Positions 24,038-33,059 of a stretch of DNA of 64,000 nucleotides are shown here, in pieces; position 1 is the stretch's first letter, and every line of letters begins with the position of its first letter. The stretch is taken from NCBI GenBank assembly GCA_947646735.1, contig CANTFK010000992.1:62001-126000 (forward strand), read 5' to 3'. Origin of the DNA: Peronospora farinosa (Eukaryota > Oomycota > Peronosporomycetes > Peronosporales > Peronosporaceae). Made by a program: the position numbers and the translations under genes. Below the pieces are notes generated by a model that was given only the letters and a program-made list of their open reading frames with translations, was not told where the DNA came from and did not search any database.

Positions 24038-24362
24038 TCGCATACACGCAACATCAACATCACCAAAACAAAGCCATGCACTGCCAACCGCACACATCGC
24101 CTACACCGGTGCGCACCGCGTGCTCCTTCGCTGTCGATCGACCATCGGCTTTCGGCCGGCACAAGGCGTCAAGAAGCAGTCCAGTGCCAGTCCCACAACC
24201 AGTGATCACTCAGTTGGTAGAACCTCCAGCGTAGACAGCTCCAGTCCGCGAGAGTTGGTGTATCTCGTGATCAACCTGACCAGTGGTGACACCACTGTCG
24301 TGTTCTTGTCAACATGACGTAGCATCCTTTCGGCAACCAGCATGAAGAGCAGCATAAGTGAA

Positions 24363-24433
24363 TGCGCCGTCCGGGAATCGAACCCGGGGCATCTCGTTGG
24401 CAACGAGATATTTTACCACTAAACCAACGGCGC
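24363..24433 (-). tRNA. trnG-GCC: tRNA-Gly(GCC), array copy 62 (rightmost)
   Basis: Same tRNA, the last complete copy. Its unit runs on to 24748, where similarity stops abruptly (agagcag|tttctc). It ends 41 nt beyond the hairpin and before the site where another tRNA would lie. The terminal stretch also has private changes (gtagcaacgttttgg). Confidence 0.97.
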
Positions 24434-24748
24434 TCGCATACACGCAACATCAACATCACCAAAACAAAGCCATGCACTGCCAACCGCACACATCGCCTCC
24501 AACGGTGCTCATCGCGTGCTCCTTCGCTGTCGATCGGCCATCGGCTTTCGGCCGGCACAAGGCGTCAAGAAGCAGTCCAGCGCCAGTCCCACAACCAGTG
24601 ATCACTCAGTTGGTAGAACCTCCAGCGTAGACAGCTCCAGTCCGCGAGAGTTGGTGTATCTCACGATCAACCTGACCAGTGGTGACACCACTGTCGTGTT
24701 CTTGTCAATATGATGTAGCAACGTTTTGGCAACCAGCAAGAAGAGCAG

Positions 24749-25017
24749 TTTCTCAACCTGTTTGTTTGGAGACGAGCTATTCCCATGACATTGGACGATC
24801 CCCTGACGATCTATCATCAGCTCTCCAGTCACAGAGCGATATTTCCGTTCATTTTCCAACTGTGCAAAAGCTTGAGTTGCCAGGACCTTGTTCTGGTCCA
24901 ACCCAAGCTTATGCACAGAGCCTTCAAGGCAGTATCGCCTGTCCCGCTCGTAATTTAGACCATGAATCAACCCACGAGGTATACGGTCAAAATCGTTAAA
25001 CTTAGCAACCAAGTACG
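24749..25017. other. Unassigned spacer between tRNA array and Gypsy fragment
   Basis: No recognised gene. The minus strand is open from about 25051 across this stretch into the array, ending at 24602, and contains protein-like text (e.g. LDQNKVLATQAFAQL near 24890). That fragment has no family I recognise, and its last 50 codons are array sequence, so I do not call it a gene. It is probably retroelement debris. Confidence 0.4.
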
Positions 25018-25439
25018 ATGGAAGAATCGGACAGGGTTTTCGCTCCACCACCGCATCCGCTGGTGGACTCTCATGGTAAGAAGCGCTTCCTTGTGGAACG
25101 CTTGCTATATCACCGCGAGGTGAAGGGACGTAGGACGAGTCATCTCGTCCGAAGGCGCTGACTTTTTGAATTTAGTACATAAAGTTCTACAAAACCTTCT
25201 TTAACTAAGAGTCTATCCGCCTTAGGCGACTAGCTCAGGCTCAAATGATGGCTGACGTTCCCGGCCTTGCCGAGAAGTACGAAAAGATCCATCCGATGAT
25301 GAAGAAGGACCATCGGAAAATGAGCGCTCGGCGCGTAAAGGGATTGCAGAGAAGCAATCCCTTCACGCATCTCTTCCGAGATGCGAACTCTCCACCAGTG
25401 CTCGTTAATGAGGTACGCCTCCTTAGGCGCTCTTAGGGA
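25018..25439 (+). pseudogene. Broken Ty3/Gypsy pol 3' end with chromodomain
   Basis: Two frames carry the C-terminal end of a Gypsy integrase-chromodomain polyprotein. The first, from 25018, encodes RFLVERLLYHREVKG followed by TSHLVRRR and a stop. This is the N-terminal half of a chromodomain; oomycete elements normally continue RWRGYPP. The second, in another frame from about 25227 to 25436, encodes MADVPGLAEKYEKIHP, the usual segment after the chromodomain helix. Between them the essential WRGY/WEP segment is replaced by unrelated A+T-rich sequence, so the domain is interrupted. No protease, RT or RNase H text lies upstream; the array begins instead. This is a dead fragment, not a host chromatin gene. 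Confidence 0.6.
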
Positions 25440-26011
25440 GGTGCTCAGGCACCCCGGGCATGGGTCGCCCCAAGATAGGCATTTCAGGCCTACTCTCACT
25501 AGATAACAGGTGCAAAAGATAGAATGCATCGGACGTGCTTCGTTTCTCAGACTTATTGCGACTAGCATAAAGTCTTCGAAGCCAAGACTCTTTTCAAACG
25601 TTTAATACGTTGATAATAAACACGTTCCAACATTGGTGACGCTTCTTGTGTGGGCAATACCATCGATGCTCAAGAAATACATCGATGTGATAGTCGTCCT
25701 CAGTGCGAAATTTCTTCGCACTGGCGTCAAGGCCGTGAAGCTTTGACGCATTAAACGTCGGTATGGGTAACTGATCGTTGGTCTTTCCATTTCAGCGAAC
25801 AAGCAGATTCTTAAATAGCATCCACGGCTTGCAATCAGAAGCAAGACGCAATACTTTGAGTTCTAAAGTCTCCTGCGTGGTGTCAACAGAAGTACCGACA
25901 CCATGTCAACAGAAGTACCAACACCACGTGTATCCATGTTAGTAGAAGCACTGACATCACTCTTACCGTCCCCAACTGAGTCACTATCCCTCGACTCGTT
26001 TGGCGATTCGT
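25440..26011. other. Retroelement debris without an intact gene
   Basis: Short antisense ORFs (e.g. 25844-25602, minus) and a direct repeat of gtcaacagaagtacc near 25880-25930 are present. One minus-strand frame around 25760-25610 reads like a gag fragment (ASKLHGLDAS), which would continue the piece at 26012-26386, but it carries stops. No gene is supportable. Confidence 0.35.
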
Positions 26012-26386
26012 CTAATTTAACAGACGCCCGAACATTTCACGGTACATTGATTCACTCAATGTACCACGATCCCTCTTCGTAAGATTCGACGACGAGGTGT
26101 CACTCCGGGGCGAGCCCGGGAGTGGCGCAGATGGCTTTGAGTCAAATGCGTCATTCGACTCACCAGAGTAGTCAACGACTAACTCTGGGTCAACATATTC
26201 ACGTGGTGAAGCGCCACGTGAACCTGCAACAGACGTTGCAGGCTGATGTTGACTTCTAGCAAAAACATTAGTTTCTGCTGGCTGAGGCTGTGAAGCCTCA
26301 GTAGCGGCTGCACACAGGCGTGCAGCCGAAATTTTTGCCGCCTTGGCAGCGAACGCATTGACTTGGTCATTGCTTTGCAGTTGTTG
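26012..26386 (-). pseudogene. Gag-like N-terminal fragment of an LTR retroelement
   Basis: A 124-codon open frame on the minus strand starts without ATG and ends at TAG (26014-26012). It encodes an Ala/Ser/Pro-rich low-complexity protein (VNAFAAKAAKISAARL, SRGASPREYVDPELVVDYSG, LSESMYREMFGRLL). Its composition and position beside a possible LTR resemble the disordered N terminus of oomycete Gypsy gag proteins; this is inference by resemblance only. The orientation is opposite to the chromodomain fragment just to the left, so the two are probably pieces of different insertions. Confidence 0.35.
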
Positions 26387-26464
26387 GAATATAAATAAAA
26401 AACAACAACAAGTGTTTCCTTCTTATAATCACTAATCAGTCACTAGTGTGATTCTTGTTTGATC

Positions 26465-26906
26465 GGGGGGGGGGGGGGGTGATGTTACGGGGTGAGTCCG
26501 TTTCGTAATATTGACACCTATGTGAAGTATCAATAATAAATTATTATTATAACTAATAATATTTGACGATATTATATTTTGTTATAATATCGTCCTCGCA
26601 TCTCCTTGAAGCTGGAGATGCCCTCTAATTGGTTGATATAGGCCATTATACCAACCAAGGCGCTGACCAATGACCGATGTACGCGCGCAATGAATAAATG
26701 GCACAAAGGTAACATACATATTTGTACTTCAATATATTTAAGACAAGGTTAACAATGATTTAGTGTTATTATATAACTATATTGAATACAGTTCTCTTTT
26801 TCTTCTCAACGAAGCACTTGTTTAGTTGTTAAGCTTCCTCTCTCTTGTGTAAGAGAGGTTTTGAGGCACCTGCTTTCACTGTCATCAGTGAAAGTATACT
26901 ATGCTG
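26465..26906. repeat. G15 tract plus probable truncated LTR
   Basis: A run of 15 G (26465-26479) is followed by TGTTACGG at 26483 and then about 420 bp of A+T-rich sequence with LTR character, up to the 992 bp repeat at 26907. Read on the plus strand, a polypurine tract immediately 5' of a TG start is the arrangement expected at a 3' LTR, matching the plus-strand chromodomain fragment. Read on the minus strand, the same block would end CCGTAACA and lead into the gag-like frame. No second LTR copy is in the window, so orientation and right end are unresolved. Confidence 0.4.
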
Positions 26907-27898
26907 TTTTCAGTATAGTCGGAGGGTGCCCCATTACATGCCTGCATCATTGCAACATTTTAGCGGCGGTATCGCCACTACCATCTTTAAAACGAGATCA
27001 ATTGTGACGAGCGTGGGGAGGCCGGAAACATATACAAAGTTGGCCAAATTACTGCCATACACTGGTCGGAGAATGCCTGGAGCGAGACATCGCCCATGCC
27101 ATTGCCAACTGCTTCAATCGCACGGTGCTGTTTACAAATCTTCTTGTCATTTTAACTGCTGTAGACGTGATGAGAAAAAGTGATGGCGCGTAGAAGGTTA
27201 AAAAAGGCGGAGCTTGAGCTGGAGCAGGAGATGAGAGACCAGCTAGAGCAGCTACGCGTCCAGGATACCATGACGATTTCGGAGCATCTCAATTCTTTCG
27301 ATGAGAATGAGGCTGCTCAGTCGGAGCTGACCGAGAACGAGATGCTGGAAGAGGTAAAGGAGGCAGTGGAGGAAGGCGAAAACAGAGATAACGTGGCCAT
27401 TGTGGCAGACTAGTCCACCCGAATCGAAAGGATCAATCCACCTTCGTGATACGTGCTCCCTGCTCGATGTATTTTAGGAAAGTCACCAAGCTACTTATAG
27501 AGTCCTTTGGTCCCTTCAACTTGACATTTGCAGCGCACCCGCCCCCCAAACTACTCTTGACATGTGATTTAAGTAGGTTTTCTCGTCCAATATAGAGAAA
27601 CGCTCATTTCTTAAAGTTATATTGCCCTGCCTGATTACAACTTATATTTTATAACTTAGCGACCATAGAACGAGCTCGGTGGACACGAAATTTGATAATC
27701 TACCGAAGGTTACAACTTATCGGAGGATAACTTATTGGAGGGAGGTCTGTATTGGCAAATATACGCGTAATTTACTGGGCCGTTTTCAGGCAAATCCTGC
27801 TCTGTTGCCTTATATATAAATGAGGGAAGAAAGTAGTACCGTAACTGTCAGTTAAAAGTGTATAACTCATAGTTTCGGTGCAGACAGGTCAGATATCT
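26907..27898 (+). repeat. 992 bp direct repeat, left copy (pogo/Tigger-like remnant inside)
   Basis: This repeats at 33335-34326 with a constant offset of 6428 at both ends, so no net indel; I saw no mismatch on reading. Inside is the C-terminal part of a pogo/Tigger-like (DDE) transposase. One frame reads AIHWSENAWSE, a shifted frame reads IAHAIANCFNRTVL, and an intact 77-codon frame (27180-27413) has TISEHLNSFDENEAA and LTENEMLEEV, matching the end motifs of this family as I know them. Its right terminus is probably near 27748, where the sequence read inward gives TA-CAGACCTCCCTCC. The N-terminal catalytic part is absent and the frame is broken, so this is inactive. Confidence 0.7.
27180..27413 (+). 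pseudogene. pogo/Tigger-like transposase C-terminal remnant (left copy)
   Basis: This 77-codon open frame is highly charged (KKAELELEQEMRDQLEQL, then an acidic LTENEMLEEVKEAVEE segment). It resembles the tail that follows the DDE domain in pogo-like transposases. The upstream DDE-end motifs are in other frames, so it is a fragment, although the short frame itself is intact and identical to the right copy at 33608-33841. Confidence 0.45.
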
Positions 27899-28150
27899 GT
27901 TGGAATAAGTTGAAGAACAGTGGAAGTTGCTGGCAGTTGGCAGTGGATGGCAAGGCATGTGAATGGCAGTTGGTGTGCTTCATGGTTGAAGGTATGAGAG
28001 GGGAGTCGTGCTGACGCAGAGTCCCAGGTTGTACTTGCCAACTGGCATAGGCCACGAAGAGATGTATGTTAGGACAGTAGGGCTTGTGTTGTATGGTAAA
28101 AATGAACGACAGTTCCGAAATTGCATCGTGTGACTCAAGTGCATATTACA
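27898..28150 (+). repeat. Copia 5' LTR
   Basis: 253 bp, starting TGTTGGAATAAG and ending GCATATTACA. It matches the 3' LTR without a difference that I could see. Its first T is shared with the end of the 992 bp flanking repeat (gatatct). Confidence 0.9.
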
Positions 28151-28152
28151 AA

Positions 28153-28168
28153 GGGTTATGAGCCCAAC
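28153..28168 (+). promoter_or_regulatory. Primer-binding site for a half initiator-tRNA-Met
   Basis: The sequence GGGTTATGAGCCCAAC begins 2 nt after the LTR. Its complement, GTTGGGCTCATAACCC, is the anticodon arm of a eukaryotic initiator tRNA-Met (loop CTCATAA with anticodon CAT). It is not a complement of a tRNA 3' end, for which a TGG start would be expected. Drosophila copia and yeast Ty5 are known to prime from such an internal tRNA fragment. The first ATG of gag-pol lies inside this site. Confidence 0.75.
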
Positions 28169-31100
28169 TATGGTTCCTCAGGATAGCGGACAAGGTGTGA
28201 AGATGTATTCAAAGGATGGCATGCCACGTAACTTTAAAGGTCAGTACTGGCATACCTACAAGGAAATGGCGATGATGGCGCTACAAGACATCGACCAAGA
28301 ACTTTGGGATGTTGCATGCGGTCATATCGGCCGGAAGTATCTCTCAACTGATGAAGGCAAGGCCAAGCTACAAAAGCTTGAAAGAAGACTTCGACGAGAG
28401 ATTATGATGTCACTTTCGCCAGAGCTGGCGGAACTCTATAGGACGGAGAAGACAGGAAGTGCACTGTTTGCAACACTTTGCAAGCGGTTTGAAAATCGAG
28501 CAAATACAGTTGCGACTTTTCACGCTGTGCAACGTCTTGAAGAAGAGCTTCGCCGAATGCGATATAATACTGACATTGATATCGAGGATCATTTGCGTCA
28601 GATGAAAAACAAGGAGCTTGAACTGGCGGATTATGGAAGCAAGCTCTCGTTTACGACAATGATGATGTATACGCTACAGAGTCTACCCAGCACGATACCA
28701 GAATTTGGACTGATCCAAACGCAGAACTGGTGTGGAAATTCACCAGCTAAAGATATGGACGAGTTGGAGGAGCAGATTCGTGCAGCAAGCTCAAGGTATC
28801 AAATTCGAAAGTCAACTAAGGGATTTTCACATGGAGGGTATCTACAAGGAGAATATGCAGGGTCAAGAAAAGTGGACAAAGCGAGAAAGAATACGATTGG
28901 ACGGGGAGAGAGGAAGGACACCAGGTCTTGTTACAACTGCGGCAAGACAGGACATTTCAAACGTGATTGTAAAGAAGCGGTACGAGAATCACAAAAGCCA
29001 CGCGTATGTTTTGCGACACAACCGCAGAAGAAGGCGCAGGCGGTGAAAAATTCGCGAGGTCAAGATAAACAAAATACATGCGAGGTAGATGTATTGAGGT
29101 TGAAGACGAAAAAATTGTCGGATCCTTCGGATCCTTCAATACCAGCTATCTCGAATTCGCAGCGAATGACCAAGCGAGGAAGTGGTGCTGCAAAACAAAA
29201 GGTGAAGGGGTTGTCAAAACGAATTAATCACTGGTGTTTCGACACAGGTGCAAACGTTCACGTGTCAGCAAATCGAGAAGATTTTGTTGAGTACACTCCA
29301 GTTTCATCTAAGTCGGAGGTTAGCCTCTCCGGTATATCAACAGCCCTTCATGCACAAGTGACTGGAATGGGTACCATTAAAATGGTTACAAAAGTTGATG
29401 GGATAGAGAAATGTTTTCTCCTGGACCACGTGTTGCATGTTCCAGATGCGGAACACGGACTTTTCTCTCCAGGAAGGGCAGTCGAACAAGGATTCGAAGT
29501 TGACATGGCTACTTCAAGCACGGATTTTATGGTCTACTATCGTGACCAACCGCTTATTCGAGCCGAACATCATGATGGAACGTGGGGATTCTCATCATAT
29601 CGAGTGCTGAACTCGATGCTCCCTCTGAATCCACGGAAAGTGGAACCGCATCACTCAGATCATGCGGAAAATTCAGTCGTTGATTCTTTTGTTGTTGGAA
29701 CGTTACCTCAGGCAGAAGCAAAGTATTCAGCGGCAGATGGACTGGCTACTATGAAACTTTGGCATCAGCGTCTTGGACACACTTGTGAACAGTATTTGAA
29801 GACAATGGTTGATCAAGGCTTTGTCCATGGTATGATTCTGACGAGGCGGAAATCATCTCCGTGTGACGCATGTCATGTTGGTAAACAGCGTCGCCAACGT
29901 CGAAACAAGAAGAAAGAGCACGATATCACAGGTCTCAATCAAGTTGTGTATGCTGATCTTCTTTTTCCATCGAGAAATAATGGCACCAAGTATACGGCAA
30001 TTCTCGTTATCATGGACGGTTATTCGCGATACTTGACAGCACATCTTCTGGCAAAGAAGGACGCAGAAACGGTGAATGAGTTGATGAAAAACTACGTCAA
30101 TTGGGCCGAGCGGCAAGCTGGCCGAAGCATCAAGAAGATTGTGCATCGTAGTTGGCATATCATGGAAGGACATCGCACGTTACCGGTGAAGATTATTCTG
30201 ACGGACAAAGGTGGTGAGTTTGTAAACCACGATATCGATGCATGGTATAACGCACGAGGAATCCAGCATGTGCAGGTTGGACCAAAAAGTTCTCACATGA
30301 ATCCCGTGGAGAGACAACACCAGTCGCTAAGTGACATGACGAAGGCGATGCTTCGAGACTCTGGTTTTTCACCCCAGTTATGGCCAGATGCTTTTGACTA
30401 TGCTGTATACCTCAAAAATCGCGTTTACAACAAGGCGGCGAACTGCACACCGTACGAACGCATGTTTGGCGTCAAACCAGATCTTCATCATATTCGTGTG
30501 TTTGGGGCACTCGCGTATGTTCACGTGCCAAAGGGTCCAGATCGTCCACGACACAAGGACAATGCGACGATCGGATTTGTGCTGGGGCTCCGGGACGACC
30601 AGGTGGGGTACAAAATCTATTTCCCCCACGAACATACTCGCAAGTGGGCTGCAGACGTAGCCATTGATGAGTCTATTGTCTACCGTGATCGCCATCAGTG
30701 CACCACCTATGTGCCTCTCCTGGATCGACTTCGTTTTTCTCCCCACGACGGCGACACTCGCTCTGCCCCGGCGTCTGTTGCTAATGGTCCTTTCTCTCCA
30801 GTTTTTGCAGATAACGAGGCGACCGGTGTCGACGCATCCGTCACGGGCGATGCCACTTATGATATTCTTGGCACCGAGGCGGCGGATGGGGATGGGATGG
30901 TCGACGGTGATGGGATAGTCGACGGTGACGACGGTGACTACGATGTTGATAGCATTGTCGACGGTGACTACGGTGGTTCTGCCCGAGACATCCGTCGTGA
31001 TGACATGGATAGTGCGTATCACGACGATGATGCTGTTAGTGGTGACTCCAATACTGATGTTGATGGCGCTGCCGAAGATCAGGATTCTTTAGATACCAGG

Positions 31101-33059
31101 AGTGATGATTTGGAATCTATTGCGACACCAAGTTATGTCAGTGTTTCAACGTTTGAAGCAGACGTTAGTGTCGAAGACACGTTGCAAGACTTGTCGAACA
31201 TGAAATCGGGTGAGCAGATCGCTAGGGAGGAAAGTGAAACAAGAAAGAGGCAGCGGTATAGTGATGTACCATCAAACGGTGATGTCTCATCAAATATGAA
31301 TGATGATAATACAGCGATGTGTCGACGACGTGCAAGTCTGAGAGAGGCGGCGAAGCGACACAAGCCGAATAGGTACAAAGATTTTGTTGCTTTGACCACA
31401 CACGCAAGAGTGCTGGACAAACTTGGCCAGTTTATTCGTGCGAGTGACGTCAGAATGCCACGGAGCACCAGAGACGCTGGACGGTCAAAGTATGCAGATT
31501 TCTGGCACGAAGCTCAGCGTGAAGAAATGGATGCAATGCAGCTTAAGAATGTACTGGAAGAAATTCCTACGGCTGACATACCACCAGAAGCCAAAGCGAT
31601 TAAAACCATGTGGGTGTGGGCACTTAAAACGGATCAATACGGATATGTAATCCGTTTTAAGGCACGCTTGGTTGCTTTGGGAAATTGGCAGCGGCCTGGT
31701 ATTGACTTTGGTGAGACTTTCTCTCCTGTAGCACGTATGTCAAGTTTCAGGATGACGCTTGCATTAGCGGCAGAACTGAATCTCAAGGTGTACGGTGGTG
31801 ATATTAACACCGCGTATTTAAATGCAACTTTAAAGATACCACAGTATGTGAAATCGATTGACGGATTTCCATGCAGACGTAAGGAACACATGTATGTGGT
31901 GCGCAAGGCATTGTATGGCTTACGTCAAGCTGGACGTGAGTGGAATGATGAGTTACACAATTGGATGATGGAAAATGAGTATCAAAGATGCTTAACGGAA
32001 CCGTGTCTATACTATCGTCAGGACACGGATGGAACGATAGTGCTGGTGCTGGTGTACGTTGACGACATTTTATGCGCAACAAACAACGAAGCAGTCAAGG
32101 TTGACTTATTTGGAAAGCTAGCATTGCAATATGGTATTAAAGATCAAGGTGAGCTCACGGAGTATCTTGGTGTCGAAGTGCAATCGAGTCAAGATGCCAT
32201 GAAGATAAGTCAAAGAAAGTACTCACGTGAGATTCTACAGAAGTTTCACTTTGAACAAGCACATGCAGTTGGAAACCCGCTTGAGACAAAGCAAAACCTA
32301 ATGTGTGCAGAAGAAAAGGATGACATCGATAAGACGTTTGATTATCGTGGTGCGGTGGGAATGTTAATGTATTTGACAACATGTTCGCGACCCGACTTGG
32401 CATATGCAGTGGGTCAGCTAAGTCGATTTGTAGCCAATCCGACTAAACATCACGTTGGTTGTGTGAAACGTGTCCTTCGATATCTCGCTGGAACACTTGA
32501 TTATGGCATAGTGTACAAGCGTGCGCAATCGACTCAGCATCCAAAGATTGTAATTCAAGGTTACTGTGATAGTGACTGGGCTTCAGATGCTGCAGACCGA
32601 AAGAGTACTGGAGGTTTTGTTTTCTTGCTTGCAGGTGGTGCAATATCATGGTCGTCAAAGCGACAGCCGATCATAGCCTTGTCAACGGCCGAGGCTGAGT
32701 ATGTGGCAGCATGCGAAGCTACAATGGAAGCGATTGGAGAGCGAAACATTGTAAGTGAAATATTACCAACTATTCCTGTTGAGATGCACATTGGAATTGA
32801 CAGTCAGAGTGCATACGTGATGGCGACAAATCCAACTTATTCCCGTCGTACGAGACATATCGAGTTACGCTGGCACTTTGTTCGTGAGCAGGTCAAATTA
32901 AAGAAGGTGATTCTGGAAAAAGTTGCTGGAGTCGACAATCCTGCCGATTTATTTACGAAAGCACTCGATAAGAGGCGTCTTGCACGGTTGTCCAAGTTAA
33001 TGGGCGTTCAGAAGGAAGATGTGCGAGATGGATATCTCGAGAGAGGCGTGTTGGAATAA
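28158..33059 (+). CDS. Copia gag-pol polyprotein
   Basis: 1633 codons, uninterrupted. In order: Copia-type gag; CCHC zinc knuckle (CYNCGKTGHFKRDC, residues 258-271); aspartic protease with DTGA at 362-365; GAG-pre-integrase HHCC zinc motif (LWHQRLGH ... CDACHVGK); integrase core with D (YADLLFP region), D (ILTDKGGEF) and E (NPVERQHQS); a long acidic Asp/Gly-rich spacer (about residues 915-975); reverse transcriptase with YVDD at 1300-1303; and RNase H (YCDSDWASD, STAEAEYVA). Gag and pol are one frame, with no programmed shift. The first ATG overlaps the primer site, so Met5 or the ATG at 28203 may be the real start. The last codons and the stop lie inside the 3' LTR. Confidence 0.93.
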   Translation: MSPTMVPQDSGQGVKMYSKDGMPRNFKGQYWHTYKEMAMMALQDIDQELWDVACGHIGRKYLSTDEGKAKLQKLERRLRREIMMSLSPELAELYRTEKTGSALFATLCKRFENRANTVATFHAVQRLEEELRRMRYNTDIDIEDHLRQMKNKELELADYGSKLSFTTMMMYTLQSLPSTIPEFGLIQTQNWCGNSPAKDMDELEEQIRAASSRYQIRKSTKGFSHGGYLQGEYAGSRKVDKARKNTIGRGERKDTRSCYNCGKTGHFKRDCKEAVRESQKPRVCFATQPQKKAQAVKNSRGQDKQNTCEVDVLRLKTKKLSDPSDPSIPAISNSQRMTKRGSGAAKQKVKGLSKRINHWCFDTGANVHVSANREDFVEYTPVSSKSEVSLSGISTALHAQVTGMGTIKMVTKVDGIEKCFLLDHVLHVPDAEHGLFSPGRAVEQGFEVDMATSSTDFMVYYRDQPLIRAEHHDGTWGFSSYRVLNSMLPLNPRKVEPHHSDHAENSVVDSFVVGTLPQAEAKYSAADGLATMKLWHQRLGHTCEQYLKTMVDQGFVHGMILTRRKSSPCDACHVGKQRRQRRNKKKEHDITGLNQVVYADLLFPSRNNGTKYTAILVIMDGYSRYLTAHLLAKKDAETVNELMKNYVNWAERQAGRSIKKIVHRSWHIMEGHRTLPVKIILTDKGGEFVNHDIDAWYNARGIQHVQVGPKSSHMNPVERQHQSLSDMTKAMLRDSGFSPQLWPDAFDYAVYLKNRVYNKAANCTPYERMFGVKPDLHHIRVFGALAYVHVPKGPDRPRHKDNATIGFVLGLRDDQVGYKIYFPHEHTRKWAADVAIDESIVYRDRHQCTTYVPLLDRLRFSPHDGDTRSAPASVANGPFSPVFADNEATGVDASVTGDATYDILGTEAADGDGMVDGDGIVDGDDGDYDVDSIVDGDYGGSARDIRRDDMDSAYHDDDAVSGDSNTDVDGAAEDQDSLDTRSDDLESIATPSYVSVSTFEADVSVEDTLQDLSNMKSGEQIAREESETRKRQRYSDVPSNGDVSSNMNDDNTAMCRRRASLREAAKRHKPNRYKDFVALTTHARVLDKLGQFIRASDVRMPRSTRDAGRSKYADFWHEAQREEMDAMQLKNVLEEIPTADIPPEAKAIKTMWVWALKTDQYGYVIRFKARLVALGNWQRPGIDFGETFSPVARMSSFRMTLALAAELNLKVYGGDINTAYLNATLKIPQYVKSIDGFPCRRKEHMYVVRKALYGLRQAGREWNDELHNWMMENEYQRCLTEPCLYYRQDTDGTIVLVLVYVDDILCATNNEAVKVDLFGKLALQYGIKDQGELTEYLGVEVQSSQDAMKISQRKYSREILQKFHFEQAHAVGNPLETKQNLMCAEEKDDIDKTFDYRGAVGMLMYLTTCSRPDLAYAVGQLSRFVANPTKHHVGCVKRVLRYLAGTLDYGIVYKRAQSTQHPKIVIQGYCDSDWASDAADRKSTGGFVFLLAGGAISWSSKRQPIIALSTAEAEYVAACEATMEAIGERNIVSEILPTIPVEMHIGIDSQSAYVMATNPTYSRRTRHIELRWHFVREQVKLKKVILEKVAGVDNPADLFTKALDKRRLARLSKLMGVQKEDVRDGYLERGVLE

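Larger units (their letters stand above)
1..24748 (-). repeat. Tandem array of a ~396 bp unit, each carrying one tRNA-Gly(GCC) gene
   Basis: The same unit repeats head to tail from base 1 to 24748 and holds 62 complete tRNA genes. The spacing is 396 bp, except for 395 bp after copies 5, 6, 7 and 29 (a base lost in ccggcacaagg) and 397 bp after copies 19 and 33. The tRNA and about 50 bp of its 5' flank are nearly invariant; the rest of the unit has recurrent single-base variants. Every unit also carries the perfect inverted repeat CAGTGGTGACACCACTG, 66 nt beyond the tRNA 3' end (127-143 in the first unit). The only run of four T on the transcribed strand lies 28 nt upstream of each tRNA (plus-strand aaaa, e.g. 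307-310). The left end is cut by the window. The right end stops just before what would be a 63rd tRNA. Short ORFs on both strands of the unit are by-products of the repeat. Confidence 0.98.

Noticed and set aside
52..24713. Repeated short ORFs (65-129 codons) on both strands of the array
   Set aside because: They recur once per unit in several overlapping frames across an invariant tRNA gene and its spacer; they are consequences of the repeat, not protein genes.
1..24748. CRISPR-like periodicity
   Set aside because: The whole 396 bp unit is repeated with no unique spacers, and the organism is eukaryotic.
25018..25439. Chromodomain as a host chromatin protein
   Set aside because: The domain is interrupted, has no normal gene context, and matches the layout of Gypsy integrase C termini.
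26845..27183. 112-codon ORF and its twin at 33306-33611
   Set aside because: They run in a different frame from the transposase motifs, and their N termini differ only because the flanks differ.
30378..31022. 214-codon minus-strand ORF inside Copia
   Set aside because: Antisense to the Asp/Gly-rich spacer of gag-pol; its Val/Thr/Asp repeats mirror the coding repeat.
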